Below, in pieces: positions 7,079 to 15,670 of a stretch of DNA of 22,364 nucleotides. A program made the translations under genes and the position numbers. This stretch comes from a virus: positions 1-22,364 of IMG/VR virus record IMGVR_UViG_3300031951_001306, one strand, 5' to 3'. The notes under the pieces were generated by a model. It made no database searches. It worked only from the letters and a program-made list of their open reading frames with translations, and had not been told where the DNA came from. Position 1 is the stretch's first letter, and every line of letters begins with the position of its first letter.

Positions 7079-8494
7079 TTAGAAGTCTAATTTAACTTTA
7101 ATTAACGCTTCTTTTTCAAACGATTTTTGCACTGCTTGAGAAAGTTTAGCAACTGCTAACAATTCTTGGCGATCGTTATACATACCTACGGTTGTAATAT
7201 ACGTTCTAGGATCTCCGATAAACGTTGGCTGTCTAAATTCTCCTAATGATCCGGTAGTAAACGTTGGGTTATTTGAAAAATTATACTCTCCGTTTTTAAC
7301 TCTTACAAAATAATGAGTTGATGTAATTGTTTCTGCATTACGAGCATTGAAATTTTCAAATCCTTCATTGGCAGCAAAGTTATTTCGACCTTGTATAAAT
7401 GCACCGGATATTGCAGTAACTAGTTTAAATGCATTATCTCCATTTACATCTGATCCGGTTACGGAATTAAATGAAGCTGATGCATTAAGCATAGTGCCGT
7501 CTAATACAATAATACCTAAATCAGGATAAACTAATCCAAAATATCTAGGTGCAGATGCATTCCATATACCTTCTGCTATAGAACCAGATACTACATTATA
7601 CACTGCTCCTGAATTTCCTTTTAAAGATTCTTGCGTATCTCCTGAATCGTCAATTAATGTAATTATTCGAGATCCGCTTACTTTTACATTTGATCCAGTA
7701 TGTACAGAATTAATTACGTGTGAACCTGATAGCGTAGCTAGTGACAATTGCCAGTTACCTGGATCTAATTTTTCTTTTAATGCACTGCGGTTAAAATTAA
7801 TTACATATATTTGATCAGAACTTCTATTGGCTCCAGTCGAATCAAATGTAAACGTTGTATCACCTGGCTCTAAAAGTAATAGTCTATACTGCGAATATAC
7901 TGCTCTTGTAGGAGAATCGTTATTAGTTCCATCAGCATCAGATCCAGAACCTAATCTATGACCATATGCTACTGAAAAATACGATGTAGCCCCATCTGTA
8001 CACTCATAGTAATATTGTTTTTGTGTATCAGTTTGAACTGAGCTTGTAAATAAAAACGACATCGAAGCTTCTCCTCCGAATAGTCCGCGAGTAACGATTG
8101 TTTTTTGATTTTCAATTACATCTTCTGTTAAATTAAATCTAGTGTACACTCGTCCACTATTTCTGACTAATTGAGCTTGTGCCGCTTGAGCTCTTACAAT
8201 ACTGTTTGCAATCGATTGAGCTCTTTCTTCAACTAAACGATCAATTTGATCTTGATTTAATTGAGGTCTAGCGGTTGCAATTTGACCTACAGATGCTTGA
8301 GACACTGGCTGAGCAACTGGTCTTCCAGTTGCGCTAACTAGCGATGCAGCGTTTGGTAATACAGCCCCAGCATTCGGTCTTAAAGATACGGGACTTCCTC
8401 CAGTGCCAGTAGTAGTACCAATTGGAGATATCCTAGGTATTACTGTATTTCCTGTCTGAGTTGTATTAGTTGTTGTACTAACTGTTCTTGCCAT
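7079..8494 (-). CDS. Structural protein with C-terminal domain shared with its downstream neighbour
   Basis: This is a 471-residue protein. Residues 1 to about 75 are low-complexity and rich in Thr, Ser, Gly, Pro and Ala, probably a disordered arm. A short helical, Gln/Ala-rich segment follows at about 78-110, then a beta-rich body. The last 70 residues contain EYNFSNNPT, YITTVGMYND and LLAVAKLSQ, which align with the end of the 584-residue protein encoded next. The two proteins therefore share a terminal module, perhaps for docking to the same tail or baseplate partner. There is no enzyme motif, signal peptide or membrane segment. A degenerate form of the late motif (AATATTTAAA, near 8506-8515) lies in the 19-base gap upstream. 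I recognise this only as a T4-like phage structural family; its place in the virion is not determined. Confidence 0.8.
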   Translation of the reverse strand: MARTVSTTTNTTQTGNTVIPRISPIGTTTGTGGSPVSLRPNAGAVLPNAASLVSATGRPVAQPVSQASVGQIATARPQLNQDQIDRLVEERAQSIANSIVRAQAAQAQLVRNSGRVYTRFNLTEDVIENQKTIVTRGLFGGEASMSFLFTSSVQTDTQKQYYYECTDGATSYFSVAYGHRLGSGSDADGTNNDSPTRAVYSQYRLLLLEPGDTTFTFDSTGANRSSDQIYVINFNRSALKEKLDPGNWQLSLATLSGSHVINSVHTGSNVKVSGSRIITLIDDSGDTQESLKGNSGAVYNVVSGSIAEGIWNASAPRYFGLVYPDLGIIVLDGTMLNASASFNSVTGSDVNGDNAFKLVTAISGAFIQGRNNFAANEGFENFNARNAETITSTHYFVRVKNGEYNFSNNPTFTTGSLGEFRQPTFIGDPRTYITTVGMYNDRQELLAVAKLSQAVQKSFEKEALIKVKLDF

Positions 8495-8513
8495 TTTACT
8501 TTTCTTTTAAATA

Positions 8514-9194
8514 TTATCTTGCAGAGTTAATTAATGGTACGTTTAATGCAGTCGACAATTCAACTTTCTTAACAGTTAAACTGATAGTAGCACGTCCGCC
8601 GGTTTCGTTTCCAATAACAGTTATAGTTGCTGTTTTAGTTCTTACTAACTGCTGCTTAGCTACTACGTTAAATGTAAATCCTGTAAACGCAACACTCTGA
8701 GCGGCATCAGCATCTCCAATAAATTGAGGTACTGTTGCTGTAACGGCACGAGCCGGAGCAGATACAACTTGAATGTCAGCAACGTCAGAGTCGCTTAATA
8801 TTAAAGTGTATCCTAATGTACTATTACCTCCAGTAAAGTTAACCGTGGTTGGGTTAATTGGCGCAACTTGTCCAGGGGCCGTTAAAGAAATAGACGTTTG
8901 TCCAACTTGAATAACTGGAATGCGGCTTGTTTTCTTTGGAAGTGTTACTAATTTATACTTTAACATTTGCGATTCATCTGGTGTCGCTTCTACTAACGGC
9001 ATATTTTCAATAATAATGCCGTAGTAATTAGTACCTAGCGGGTGAGCTGGATTCCATAAATCGTAATCAACTTCATCATCTGCTAATGCAAATTGAGTAA
9101 TTTTAAACTCGCTACGACCTTTTGCTAACAATTCTCTTCCTTTTTTAGTTAGAATTGCGTCTACCGTAATTGAGCTATTATCTAAATATCCCAT
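8514..9194 (-). CDS. Structural protein with conserved N-terminal domain and Ig-like C-terminus
   Basis: This is a 226-residue protein. The N-terminal part (about 1-95) has a compact conserved-looking segment with TKKGRELLAKG, FALADDEVDY and HPLGTNYYG, a pattern I associate with structural proteins of environmental T4-like phages. Residues of about 95-215 are Val/Thr-rich beta sequence in the style of an Ig-like or cadherin-like fold, common in phage surface proteins. There are no cysteines, membrane segments or catalytic motifs. It lies between the 1574-residue protein and the 471-residue protein and is preceded by a late motif. The function is inferred only as virion assembly or surface attachment. 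The start at 9194 is the first ATG downstream of the motif and has no Shine-Dalgarno sequence. Confidence 0.78.
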   Translation of the reverse strand: MGYLDNSSITVDAILTKKGRELLAKGRSEFKITQFALADDEVDYDLWNPAHPLGTNYYGIIIENMPLVEATPDESQMLKYKLVTLPKKTSRIPVIQVGQTSISLTAPGQVAPINPTTVNFTGGNSTLGYTLILSDSDVADIQVVSAPARAVTATVPQFIGDADAAQSVAFTGFTFNVVAKQQLVRTKTATITVIGNETGGRATISLTVKKVELSTALNVPLINSAR

Positions 9195-9210
9195 AATTAA
9201 TTCTGTTTTA

Positions 9211-9224
9211 ATTTATTAATAAAT
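9211..9224. repeat. 14-base perfect palindrome
   Basis: ATTTATTAATAAAT reads the same on both strands and overlaps the late motif at 9218-9227. It lies 17 bases before the ATG at 9194. It could be a protein-binding dyad, but perfect A/T palindromes of this size also arise by chance in AT-rich gaps. Confidence 0.4.
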
Positions 9225-9227
9225 ATG
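9218..9227 (-). promoter_or_regulatory. Candidate late promoter motif upstream of the 9194 structural gene
   Basis: The coding strand reads CATATTTATT, ending 23 bases before the ATG at 9194. It shares the 8-mer ATATTTAT with five other sites before structural genes. Confidence 0.48.
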
Positions 9228-9240
9228 TATCTGCGAAATT

Positions 9241-12200
9241 TTATATTGGCTTTTTACCAGGACCGTTAATTAAACTTTCAATAGTCGTTGGTTGATTTTT
9301 AGAAAACACAATTTTTTTCTTATTAACTTTAGTTACTTTAACAACCGGACCGCCATCTACTGTATTTGAAGTGTTAATGTTTATACCAGGCCCTGTAAGC
9401 TTAGATCCATTATATTTCATATTTTCTTGTCCAGCTGCTTGAGAGTCTTGCACATCTGCTATTTTATAACTAGATGAATAAGGAGCTCCTATGCTAGCAG
9501 AATATGCACTGCTATAAAAATACTGTTTAGTTAATGCCTTTTTCGAACTTCGTTGACCGTCTATAAACAATCCTATAGGAGTATAAGAATCTTTATACGG
9601 TATCCATACATTTCCTAATAATCGTTTAGATGGCCACTCTAACATAGTAGCTCGGTTACCAGAGCCTGTTAAAATTCTAAAACCAGTATTACTAGAAGAC
9701 GCCCATAGTTTAGATTTTTTATTTTGTTCAGTGCGAAATACTTGATAAAAATCGTAAAAACTAGCGTCTAATGTACTATCAATTGAAGTGTATGTTGAAG
9801 TTACTTTATCGTTATATGAGTATTCAACGTCTCCATTAAACACTGACCCATATGTTGAAGTTACTTTATCGTTATATGAATAATCAACATCTCCATTAAG
9901 TATAGTGTTATACGAAGTGTCAAAATCAGGTACCATATCTATAGGCTGTGCCGGATCAATTAAACTTGCACTCATGTATTCTCCTCCTGGAGCAGGCAAC
10001 ATGTTATATGCCGTGTTAAGTATAGTATGTAATCCTGATAGCGAAGCGCTGGCTACTTGTATAGTACCTTCATTGTGTAAATATTCAGATATTAACGTTG
10101 GGTTTGGATCGTCAATAACAGCGTCGTAATCAGGCTTTGTACCAGTTAGTACTGGGTTTGGATCGTCAATAACAGCGTCGTAGTCTGGTTTAGTTCCTGA
10201 TAATACTGGATTAGGATCGTCAATTAAGGCTTGTATACTAAGCTCTTCAACAGATGGACGTGTAGTGCGAATTCTGCTACGTTCTAATACATTAGGCTCT
10301 ATTAATAATCCAGTTATTGGATTGACTCGTTCTGGTAATAAACGTTTTATGTATTTGAATACAGTAAAGTCGTATATTTCCAATGCTCGGAAAAACGCTT
10401 CAAAGTCGTTTTTATTTTCGTATTTTTTCCAATAGCCCCTGGAAAAATTAACTAAATCTGTGTATCTATCCTCGTATAAATCTCCAGGCTCTCCTATATA
10501 ATCGTCAATTTCAAAATATCCTAATTGATTAAATATGTCTTCGTTGATTGCATTTTGTGGAGAGAAGTATATTCCAACTCTATTAGAGTCTAATGAGTAT
10601 TTATCAAAACTTGATTTTTCCACTCTTCGCTGACTACTTAAAGTAGCGTTAGGATCTAAACTTGAAGACTCAATGCGAACTTTATCTGCATATAAACTAT
10701 TTCCAGCTAATGATGGTGACGGAGTGTAATACGTTTCTTCAAATCCTTCAAAATTAATAGAACTAGTATTGCTATATCCTGAAAAATATATTGCGTTACT
10801 TGTATTAAAACTTTGATTGGGATGATTACTTAATTGTGCAGATTGCGTTAATGGAAATGCTTGAGACCCTATAGATAATTGACTACCCCATGCATATATT
10901 CCTATATTATGCACACCTGGACTACTTCCTGATCCTGACCACTGAGTCCAATTTGATGTATTAGAGCCAGATACTAAATATATTTCTGTTCGAATAGGAG
11001 ACTGCAATGGATCTATAAGAGTAAACGTTATTGAATAACGGTTCCAACCGTTATACGATGCCGACTCTGCTCGAGCTATAGCTCCTCCAGTCGGAACAGG
11101 ATTGGCTACTACAGACCCAGTGCTAAAATACGCAGATTTAGCAACGCCATTAGCACTACTACAACTTACAAATAATCGAATAGTTTGGTAATTTTTTTCT
11201 TTAATAAATGTACTAAAAGTGTACGTAGCTGTCGGTAATGAAGTTTGTGTTCTAGTAACGTAGTGAAACGTAACCGTACCCGAAGCTTCGGCTAACAATA
11301 TTGAATTGCTAGATCCATCTGGAGCAGCAATTGCTACTGAAGATGTACGAGCGTTAATTTGAGACCATCCCGCAAAATTTGAAATGCTATTTGGTAATAC
11401 ATTTCGAAATATGCTTGCAGACTCTATTACATTACTAGCTAACGGATATCTTTGTAATAATCTATCGTAAGGCGCTGCTGACTCTTCTCCCGTAGTAAGA
11501 ACGTTTCTATCAACGTTGTATGTATACGTTTCTGGAGAAGCGGCATGCTCTTCAATTGTAGCATCGTTTAACGATCCTGACCATAAACGAATTTCGTGAA
11601 AGTGTCCATTAAATTTACTTACTGAAGCAGCTGGGCCTGACAGTCCTGATTTTGACGCAGATGCAAAGTTAATGTAATTGGAAAAACGGCGAAACGTGTC
11701 AGTTACGTCAGGAAATACGTTTAAATCTCCATTAATACTAGCAGATTTATTGTATATTGTTTTACCGTATAACGATTTAACAACATTAAACGATGCTGTG
11801 TTATTTGTATACTCAATAGCTACTTGATGCCATGAATTGTCAAATACATTTAAGTTTGACGCTGATATAGCAACTCCAGTAACGCTATTAAACAACGTTA
11901 ACGTTCCGTCGTTATTATCAGCAGATTCTTTTGTTAACGTTAATTGATACACATCGTCTACTGACGCACTTGATATAGAGCATATTGAATAGTATGTATT
12001 TGGAGCGTAGCCAAAGTTATTATCAGTTTTAAATCGAAACTCTAATACATTAGCAGACGCTGTTACATTTGCACTATTAGTAAATGGAATTAATGGAAGC
12101 TGTAAACTACCGGTAGTTGACAACCAACCGTAGTGAAATTTATCGTGTATATATTGTGGATAGTGACTTCCATCGGTAAACGTAGAAGGGCCTCCATATT

Positions 12201-13965
12201 CTTTAATAGTTAATATACTTGAAGGTATACCGTAACAAGCTAAAAGTGCTTTAATTGAACGAGACGATCCTTTAGATTTTAATATATACGGTAAGTTATT
12301 AACTAAACGTCTCCAAAGTTCTTTTGTCGTTGTTTCAGAAGATTGAGTTAAATCGGCATTGCTTCCGGACGCGTCAGTTCCTAACGAATACTTCCATAAA
12401 TCATGGGCTGATCTTCCATTAAGTAATTGAAATCCTTGAGACTTTGCTACGTGATACAGTAAATCAGATGACATACCATCTTTAGGATGCTCTTCTCTAG
12501 AATTAATTGAGGTTAAATGTTTAACATACGACCATAAAATGTCAAAATGCTGACCTAACATATACACAAACGTTGAAAACTCTTCGTTATTTTCATCGTC
12601 TAATATATGTTGCGGAACTGTATTTAACAACGAATGTAAATTATTCTTATCAAATATTTCAGCATCGTCTAATAAATCATAGTAGTAAGTTAATCCAGCA
12701 GCGGAATCAGTAGCTACGTTTTTATAAAAATAATCATACACATCATCCCCTTGACCTGTAATGGCTTGTTTTGGCCATGGCTGTATATCGTAGCTAGAAG
12801 TTAAATGCGTGTAAATTCTACTTCCAGTAGACTCAAAAAACAAATACTTTTCGAATCCATCAAACCCACTTACAACTGCATTTCTTTTTCTATACGTATC
12901 TTCTAAGTTTACAATTGCCTCAGATCCGCTAGTGTCTAATAACGTTTGAATGGAATCTGTATACGACTCTATTAATTGAAGTTTATAATAGAAATTTTTA
13001 ATTCTTTCCGTAGCATTACTAAAATGCACAAAATTTTCAAAGTCATTATAATTTACATTTAAATCTACTCCAGATAAACTTCCAGAAAAATAACTATCAA
13101 TTAACTGCTGTGACGTTTGTACATTTGTAGATAATAAATCTGTCCACGTTTTGTAGCTTGTTGCAACACTTTGACCAGCTAATTCTTCTAAGTCAAAATT
13201 CGGACCAGCTATTTTATTTAATACAGGAGGAGTTACTTTTGCAACTAAATCAATGGTATCAACCCATGGAGCAATTATTTCTTCACATATCCATAACTGT
13301 TGCTTTTCTCCATATTTAGCTGGTAATGGAGCGTATAACTTTACAACTATTTCAAAATATCCATTAGCATCTTCTTGAGTACGAAGATTTACAATTTGAT
13401 AAATTTCATTTTTACCAAAGTTTAATACAAAAGAGTCAAATAATTTATTATCATCTAATGTATTTAATCTAGATACAAACGCTTCGTATTGAGCTTGTAT
13501 TTTTTTACTTTCAGTTTCAGAAAATTGTAAGCGAAGCTCTCGTCTGGAAGGAGAAATTTCACGTATCCATAATTTGTGACTATCAAATAATCCTAATGAC
13601 TCGTCTAAAAAGTTATGTACAATTTTATACTGACCTCTATTAATACCTAACGACTCTAACTCATCAATTAAATTTATTTCTAAATTGCTAATTGTAGGGT
13701 ATCCTTTGTTAGTACCTACAGTATAATTAATAGATTGATCTCCTGTTAAATAAATTCCGTCTAACGTGTATACATGTAGCTCTAATCTAGGAGGCGTAAC
13801 TGCTAAACTAGGTATATTAATTTTAGATAAATCTTTATTTGATTTAAGAGTAACGGCAAACTTTTTTACTGGTAATAAACTTAAATCTGTTGACTCTAAT
13901 CTACTACCTTGTATAGCATTAGATGTTTTAAGTATCTGAGATTGATTTGTATATGTTTTTAACAT
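9241..13965 (-). CDS. Giant multidomain structural protein with lectin-like domains and tandem repeats
   Basis: This 1574-residue protein is the largest in the window. Residues 1 to about 600 form a body with a conserved-looking segment near 547-592 (LWRRLVNNLPYILKSKG, then CYGIPSS and KEYGGP), which I associate with large tail or baseplate proteins of environmental T4-like phages. Residues of about 623-810 resemble a LamG/concanavalin-like jelly roll ending HEIRLWSGSLND. Residues of about 860-1040 resemble a carbohydrate-binding jelly roll of a kind common in tail proteins. Two tandem repeat blocks follow, at about 1245-1288 and 1355-1391. The rest is a beta-rich tail. Its position after the gp25/gp6 block suggests a baseplate wedge or fibre-bearing role, perhaps analogous to T4 gp7 or gp10, but no homology to either can be shown here. 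The start follows a late motif. Confidence 0.8.
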   Translation of the reverse strand: MLKTYTNQSQILKTSNAIQGSRLESTDLSLLPVKKFAVTLKSNKDLSKINIPSLAVTPPRLELHVYTLDGIYLTGDQSINYTVGTNKGYPTISNLEINLIDELESLGINRGQYKIVHNFLDESLGLFDSHKLWIREISPSRRELRLQFSETESKKIQAQYEAFVSRLNTLDDNKLFDSFVLNFGKNEIYQIVNLRTQEDANGYFEIVVKLYAPLPAKYGEKQQLWICEEIIAPWVDTIDLVAKVTPPVLNKIAGPNFDLEELAGQSVATSYKTWTDLLSTNVQTSQQLIDSYFSGSLSGVDLNVNYNDFENFVHFSNATERIKNFYYKLQLIESYTDSIQTLLDTSGSEAIVNLEDTYRKRNAVVSGFDGFEKYLFFESTGSRIYTHLTSSYDIQPWPKQAITGQGDDVYDYFYKNVATDSAAGLTYYYDLLDDAEIFDKNNLHSLLNTVPQHILDDENNEEFSTFVYMLGQHFDILWSYVKHLTSINSREEHPKDGMSSDLLYHVAKSQGFQLLNGRSAHDLWKYSLGTDASGSNADLTQSSETTTKELWRRLVNNLPYILKSKGSSRSIKALLACYGIPSSILTIKEYGGPSTFTDGSHYPQYIHDKFHYGWLSTTGSLQLPLIPFTNSANVTASANVLEFRFKTDNNFGYAPNTYYSICSISSASVDDVYQLTLTKESADNNDGTLTLFNSVTGVAISASNLNVFDNSWHQVAIEYTNNTASFNVVKSLYGKTIYNKSASINGDLNVFPDVTDTFRRFSNYINFASASKSGLSGPAASVSKFNGHFHEIRLWSGSLNDATIEEHAASPETYTYNVDRNVLTTGEESAAPYDRLLQRYPLASNVIESASIFRNVLPNSISNFAGWSQINARTSSVAIAAPDGSSNSILLAEASGTVTFHYVTRTQTSLPTATYTFSTFIKEKNYQTIRLFVSCSSANGVAKSAYFSTGSVVANPVPTGGAIARAESASYNGWNRYSITFTLIDPLQSPIRTEIYLVSGSNTSNWTQWSGSGSSPGVHNIGIYAWGSQLSIGSQAFPLTQSAQLSNHPNQSFNTSNAIYFSGYSNTSSINFEGFEETYYTPSPSLAGNSLYADKVRIESSSLDPNATLSSQRRVEKSSFDKYSLDSNRVGIYFSPQNAINEDIFNQLGYFEIDDYIGEPGDLYEDRYTDLVNFSRGYWKKYENKNDFEAFFRALEIYDFTVFKYIKRLLPERVNPITGLLIEPNVLERSRIRTTRPSVEELSIQALIDDPNPVLSGTKPDYDAVIDDPNPVLTGTKPDYDAVIDDPNPTLISEYLHNEGTIQVASASLSGLHTILNTAYNMLPAPGGEYMSASLIDPAQPIDMVPDFDTSYNTILNGDVDYSYNDKVTSTYGSVFNGDVEYSYNDKVTSTYTSIDSTLDASFYDFYQVFRTEQNKKSKLWASSSNTGFRILTGSGNRATMLEWPSKRLLGNVWIPYKDSYTPIGLFIDGQRSSKKALTKQYFYSSAYSASIGAPYSSSYKIADVQDSQAAGQENMKYNGSKLTGPGININTSNTVDGGPVVKVTKVNKKKIVFSKNQPTTIESLINGPGKKPI
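9791..9900 (-). repeat. 60-base in-frame direct repeat, two copies
   Basis: The 50 bases at 9791-9840 recur at 9851-9900 with 46 identities, a period of exactly 60 bases. In protein this gives two copies of a 20-residue unit containing GDVxYSYNDKVTSTY (residues about 1355-1391 of the 1574-residue protein). The mismatches show the copies are diverging, not freshly duplicated. Confidence 0.9.
10100..10230 (-). repeat. 54-base in-frame tandem repeat, about 2.4 copies
   Basis: Units begin at 10100, 10154 and 10208, with an exact 54-base period and a partial third copy. Each encodes an 18-residue unit with the core IDDPNPVLTGTKPDYDAV, at about residues 1245-1288 of the 1574-residue protein. The Pro/Asp/Gly-rich sequence suggests an extended linker. 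Confidence 0.92.
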
Positions 13966-13976
13966 TATACTTTTTT

Positions 13977-13986
13977 AATAAATATC
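13977..13986 (-). promoter_or_regulatory. Candidate late promoter motif upstream of the 13965 giant structural gene
   Basis: The coding strand reads GATATTTATT followed by a run of A, ending 11 bases before the ATG at 13965. It lies in one of the two longest gaps in the window (46 bases). Confidence 0.52.
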
Positions 13987-14011
13987 ATTTAACAAATTAA
14001 TATACAAAAAA

Positions 14012-14569
14012 TTACTTTTTAGAATTTAAAGTAGAAATAGTGCCTTCTAACTTTTTAATTTGTTTATTTGACTCGTTTATCGAAGTACGTAGTTCTGTTT
14101 CTAAACGTTTATCCAATTTAATTCTATCTTCTAATCTAGCATTTTCTATTTTTAATCGTTCGATTTCACGAGTTAAATCTGCAATTTCATCGTTAATTGA
14201 ACGAGTAGGTAAAAATTCTTCAAACTCAATATCAATAATCTCATTAAATTTTGCGTCTTCAAATTTAGAAACTTGCAAATTAATAGTGTAACGTTTACGT
14301 TGATTGTCTTGATTTAAGTCAATTAATAATTGACCTCCAGAATTTCTAGAAAACGTCTCGTATACATTAGGATCTATTTTTAATAAATCAATTTCTCCTT
14401 TTTGTAGTTTATCAGGGCTTACTTCCTGTATAGAATATTTAACTACGTCTGGAGTGCTAGATTTTTTAGTATCAGATTTTATGTTTGGTACCCTGTAATT
14501 AGCCCCTGCTTTTAATGCAGCAGGAATTCTAGGTATCGCTTGTATTCTTAATTTTTTAAGGTCTAGCAT
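14012..14569 (-). CDS. Uncharacterised baseplate-region protein with C-terminal coiled coil
   Basis: This is a 185-residue protein that I do not recognise. Residues 1-50 are basic with many prolines. Residues 50-125 are a mixed region with LLIDLNQDNQ and ending EFEEFLPTRS. Residues of about 127-182 form a long charged helix with heptad-like spacing (EIADLTREIERLKIENARLE), a probable coiled coil and so an oligomerisation or scaffold element. It begins on the last base of the DNRLRE-type gene (TAATG junction), so translation is probably coupled. It is the last gene of the baseplate block, before a 46-base gap with a late motif. A structural or assembly-factor role is inferred from position only. 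Confidence 0.75.
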   Translation of the reverse strand: MLDLKKLRIQAIPRIPAALKAGANYRVPNIKSDTKKSSTPDVVKYSIQEVSPDKLQKGEIDLLKIDPNVYETFSRNSGGQLLIDLNQDNQRKRYTINLQVSKFEDAKFNEIIDIEFEEFLPTRSINDEIADLTREIERLKIENARLEDRIKLDKRLETELRTSINESNKQIKKLEGTISTLNSKK

Positions 14570-15660
14570 TATCTTGTAATTTTAAACATAAATTCATTGG
14601 AAGTAAAATATTCATCAAATCCATTTAGATTTGATTTTATTTCAAACTTGTAATATCTTTCAGGATACATCATTGTAGTGTAAAAATCAAAATAACTTCC
14701 AGAAACGTCTATATTAAGTTTAGTATTATTACTATAAGGAATAATAATGTTATTGTTATGTGCATCACGTATTTGATAATACGATCCAGAAGGTAATGCG
14801 TATTCGTTACTAAATACTGAATTTTGCTGAAAATGTGGTCTAGGAAACATTGGTCTAGAACCTAAATAAATTCTAGCCTTAGTGTCTTTAATAAATTGAC
14901 CATTTAAGTATTTAGTGTATATAATAGGGTTATTGCTCTTAGCAATTACTGTCATAGAGCCCGTATCATATACTTGAGTACCTGGCCAGGATATAGTTAA
15001 TACTGGCTGATAAACAGTTTGTGTATTAGCGCCATAGAATTGTAAAAGCACATCAGGATAGGTAGATTGAGTAAGTTCGCTATTTTTGAGCTTAACCAAA
15101 AATCCTTCATTTGCTACTCCACCTAACCATTGATTAACAATATTAGTTACGTTTAAATTTACTTCATTTGAAGAATTAAAATTAAACGACTGTGATGTGT
15201 AATATAAAGATCCTGATATCCAATTACATCCACCTGATACTTCATTAAATACTTTTTGGGTACCAGATCCTGTCAAGTTCCATTGATCGACTACAACTCC
15301 TCCGTTTGGAGAATACCAGGTAACCCCATCATTAATTTTAGTAAAGTCTTTATATCCAGATCCATTAAGCCAACTTCCAGTAATAGCAACTGCTTCAATA
15401 GTATACGAAAACGGTAAATCAGAAATTTCTGCAGTAGTAAAAGATAAGCTAGCAGTATAATTTCCTCCTATACTTAAACTTTCGTTAGCTAGCATTTCTT
15501 GTATTTTCGCAGTGTCAAATTTAATTAAAAATCTAGTTTCATATATATCGGCACCTGATGTAGTTTTGCCTAATTCTAATATAGGATCTAACCCTGTATT
15601 TCTGTCAGGATTTTTTTCGTATATTGTTGCGTCTTGTGTTGGAAATATTGACCAAATCAT
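14569..15660 (-). CDS. Structural protein with DNRLRE-like beta domain
   Basis: This is a 363-residue protein. The first 220 residues match the pattern of a DNRLRE-type (CBM96-like) domain: an opening PTQDATIYEKNPDRNTG, then RFLIKFD, a hydrophobic strand with the AVAITGSW segment, a TW-containing stretch and VTNIVNQWLGG. Such domains are known in secreted carbohydrate-active and adhesion proteins. The C-terminal 140 residues are a second beta-rich region with many Tyr and Phe. No signal peptide is visible, as expected for a virion component. It lies directly after gp6 with a 10-base gap and shares one base with the next gene. A baseplate-peripheral or fibre-attachment role is inferred. The family assignment is from pattern alone and needs a profile search. 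Confidence 0.75.
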   Translation of the reverse strand: MIWSIFPTQDATIYEKNPDRNTGLDPILELGKTTSGADIYETRFLIKFDTAKIQEMLANESLSIGGNYTASLSFTTAEISDLPFSYTIEAVAITGSWLNGSGYKDFTKINDGVTWYSPNGGVVVDQWNLTGSGTQKVFNEVSGGCNWISGSLYYTSQSFNFNSSNEVNLNVTNIVNQWLGGVANEGFLVKLKNSELTQSTYPDVLLQFYGANTQTVYQPVLTISWPGTQVYDTGSMTVIAKSNNPIIYTKYLNGQFIKDTKARIYLGSRPMFPRPHFQQNSVFSNEYALPSGSYYQIRDAHNNNIIIPYSNNTKLNIDVSGSYFDFYTTMMYPERYYKFEIKSNLNGFDEYFTSNEFMFKITR

Positions 15661-15670
15661 ATTTTATGTG

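Noticed and set aside
8488-8700. Plus-strand open frame spanning the 8495-8513 gap
   Set aside because: Most of it is antisense to the Ig-like structural gene, and no domain or promoter supports it.
10100-10230. CRISPR-like array
   Set aside because: The repeats are contiguous without spacers and lie in frame in a structural gene.
5263-13965. Diversity-generating retroelement target
   Set aside because: No reverse transcriptase and no adenine-biased template/variable pair was seen, despite lectin-like domains.
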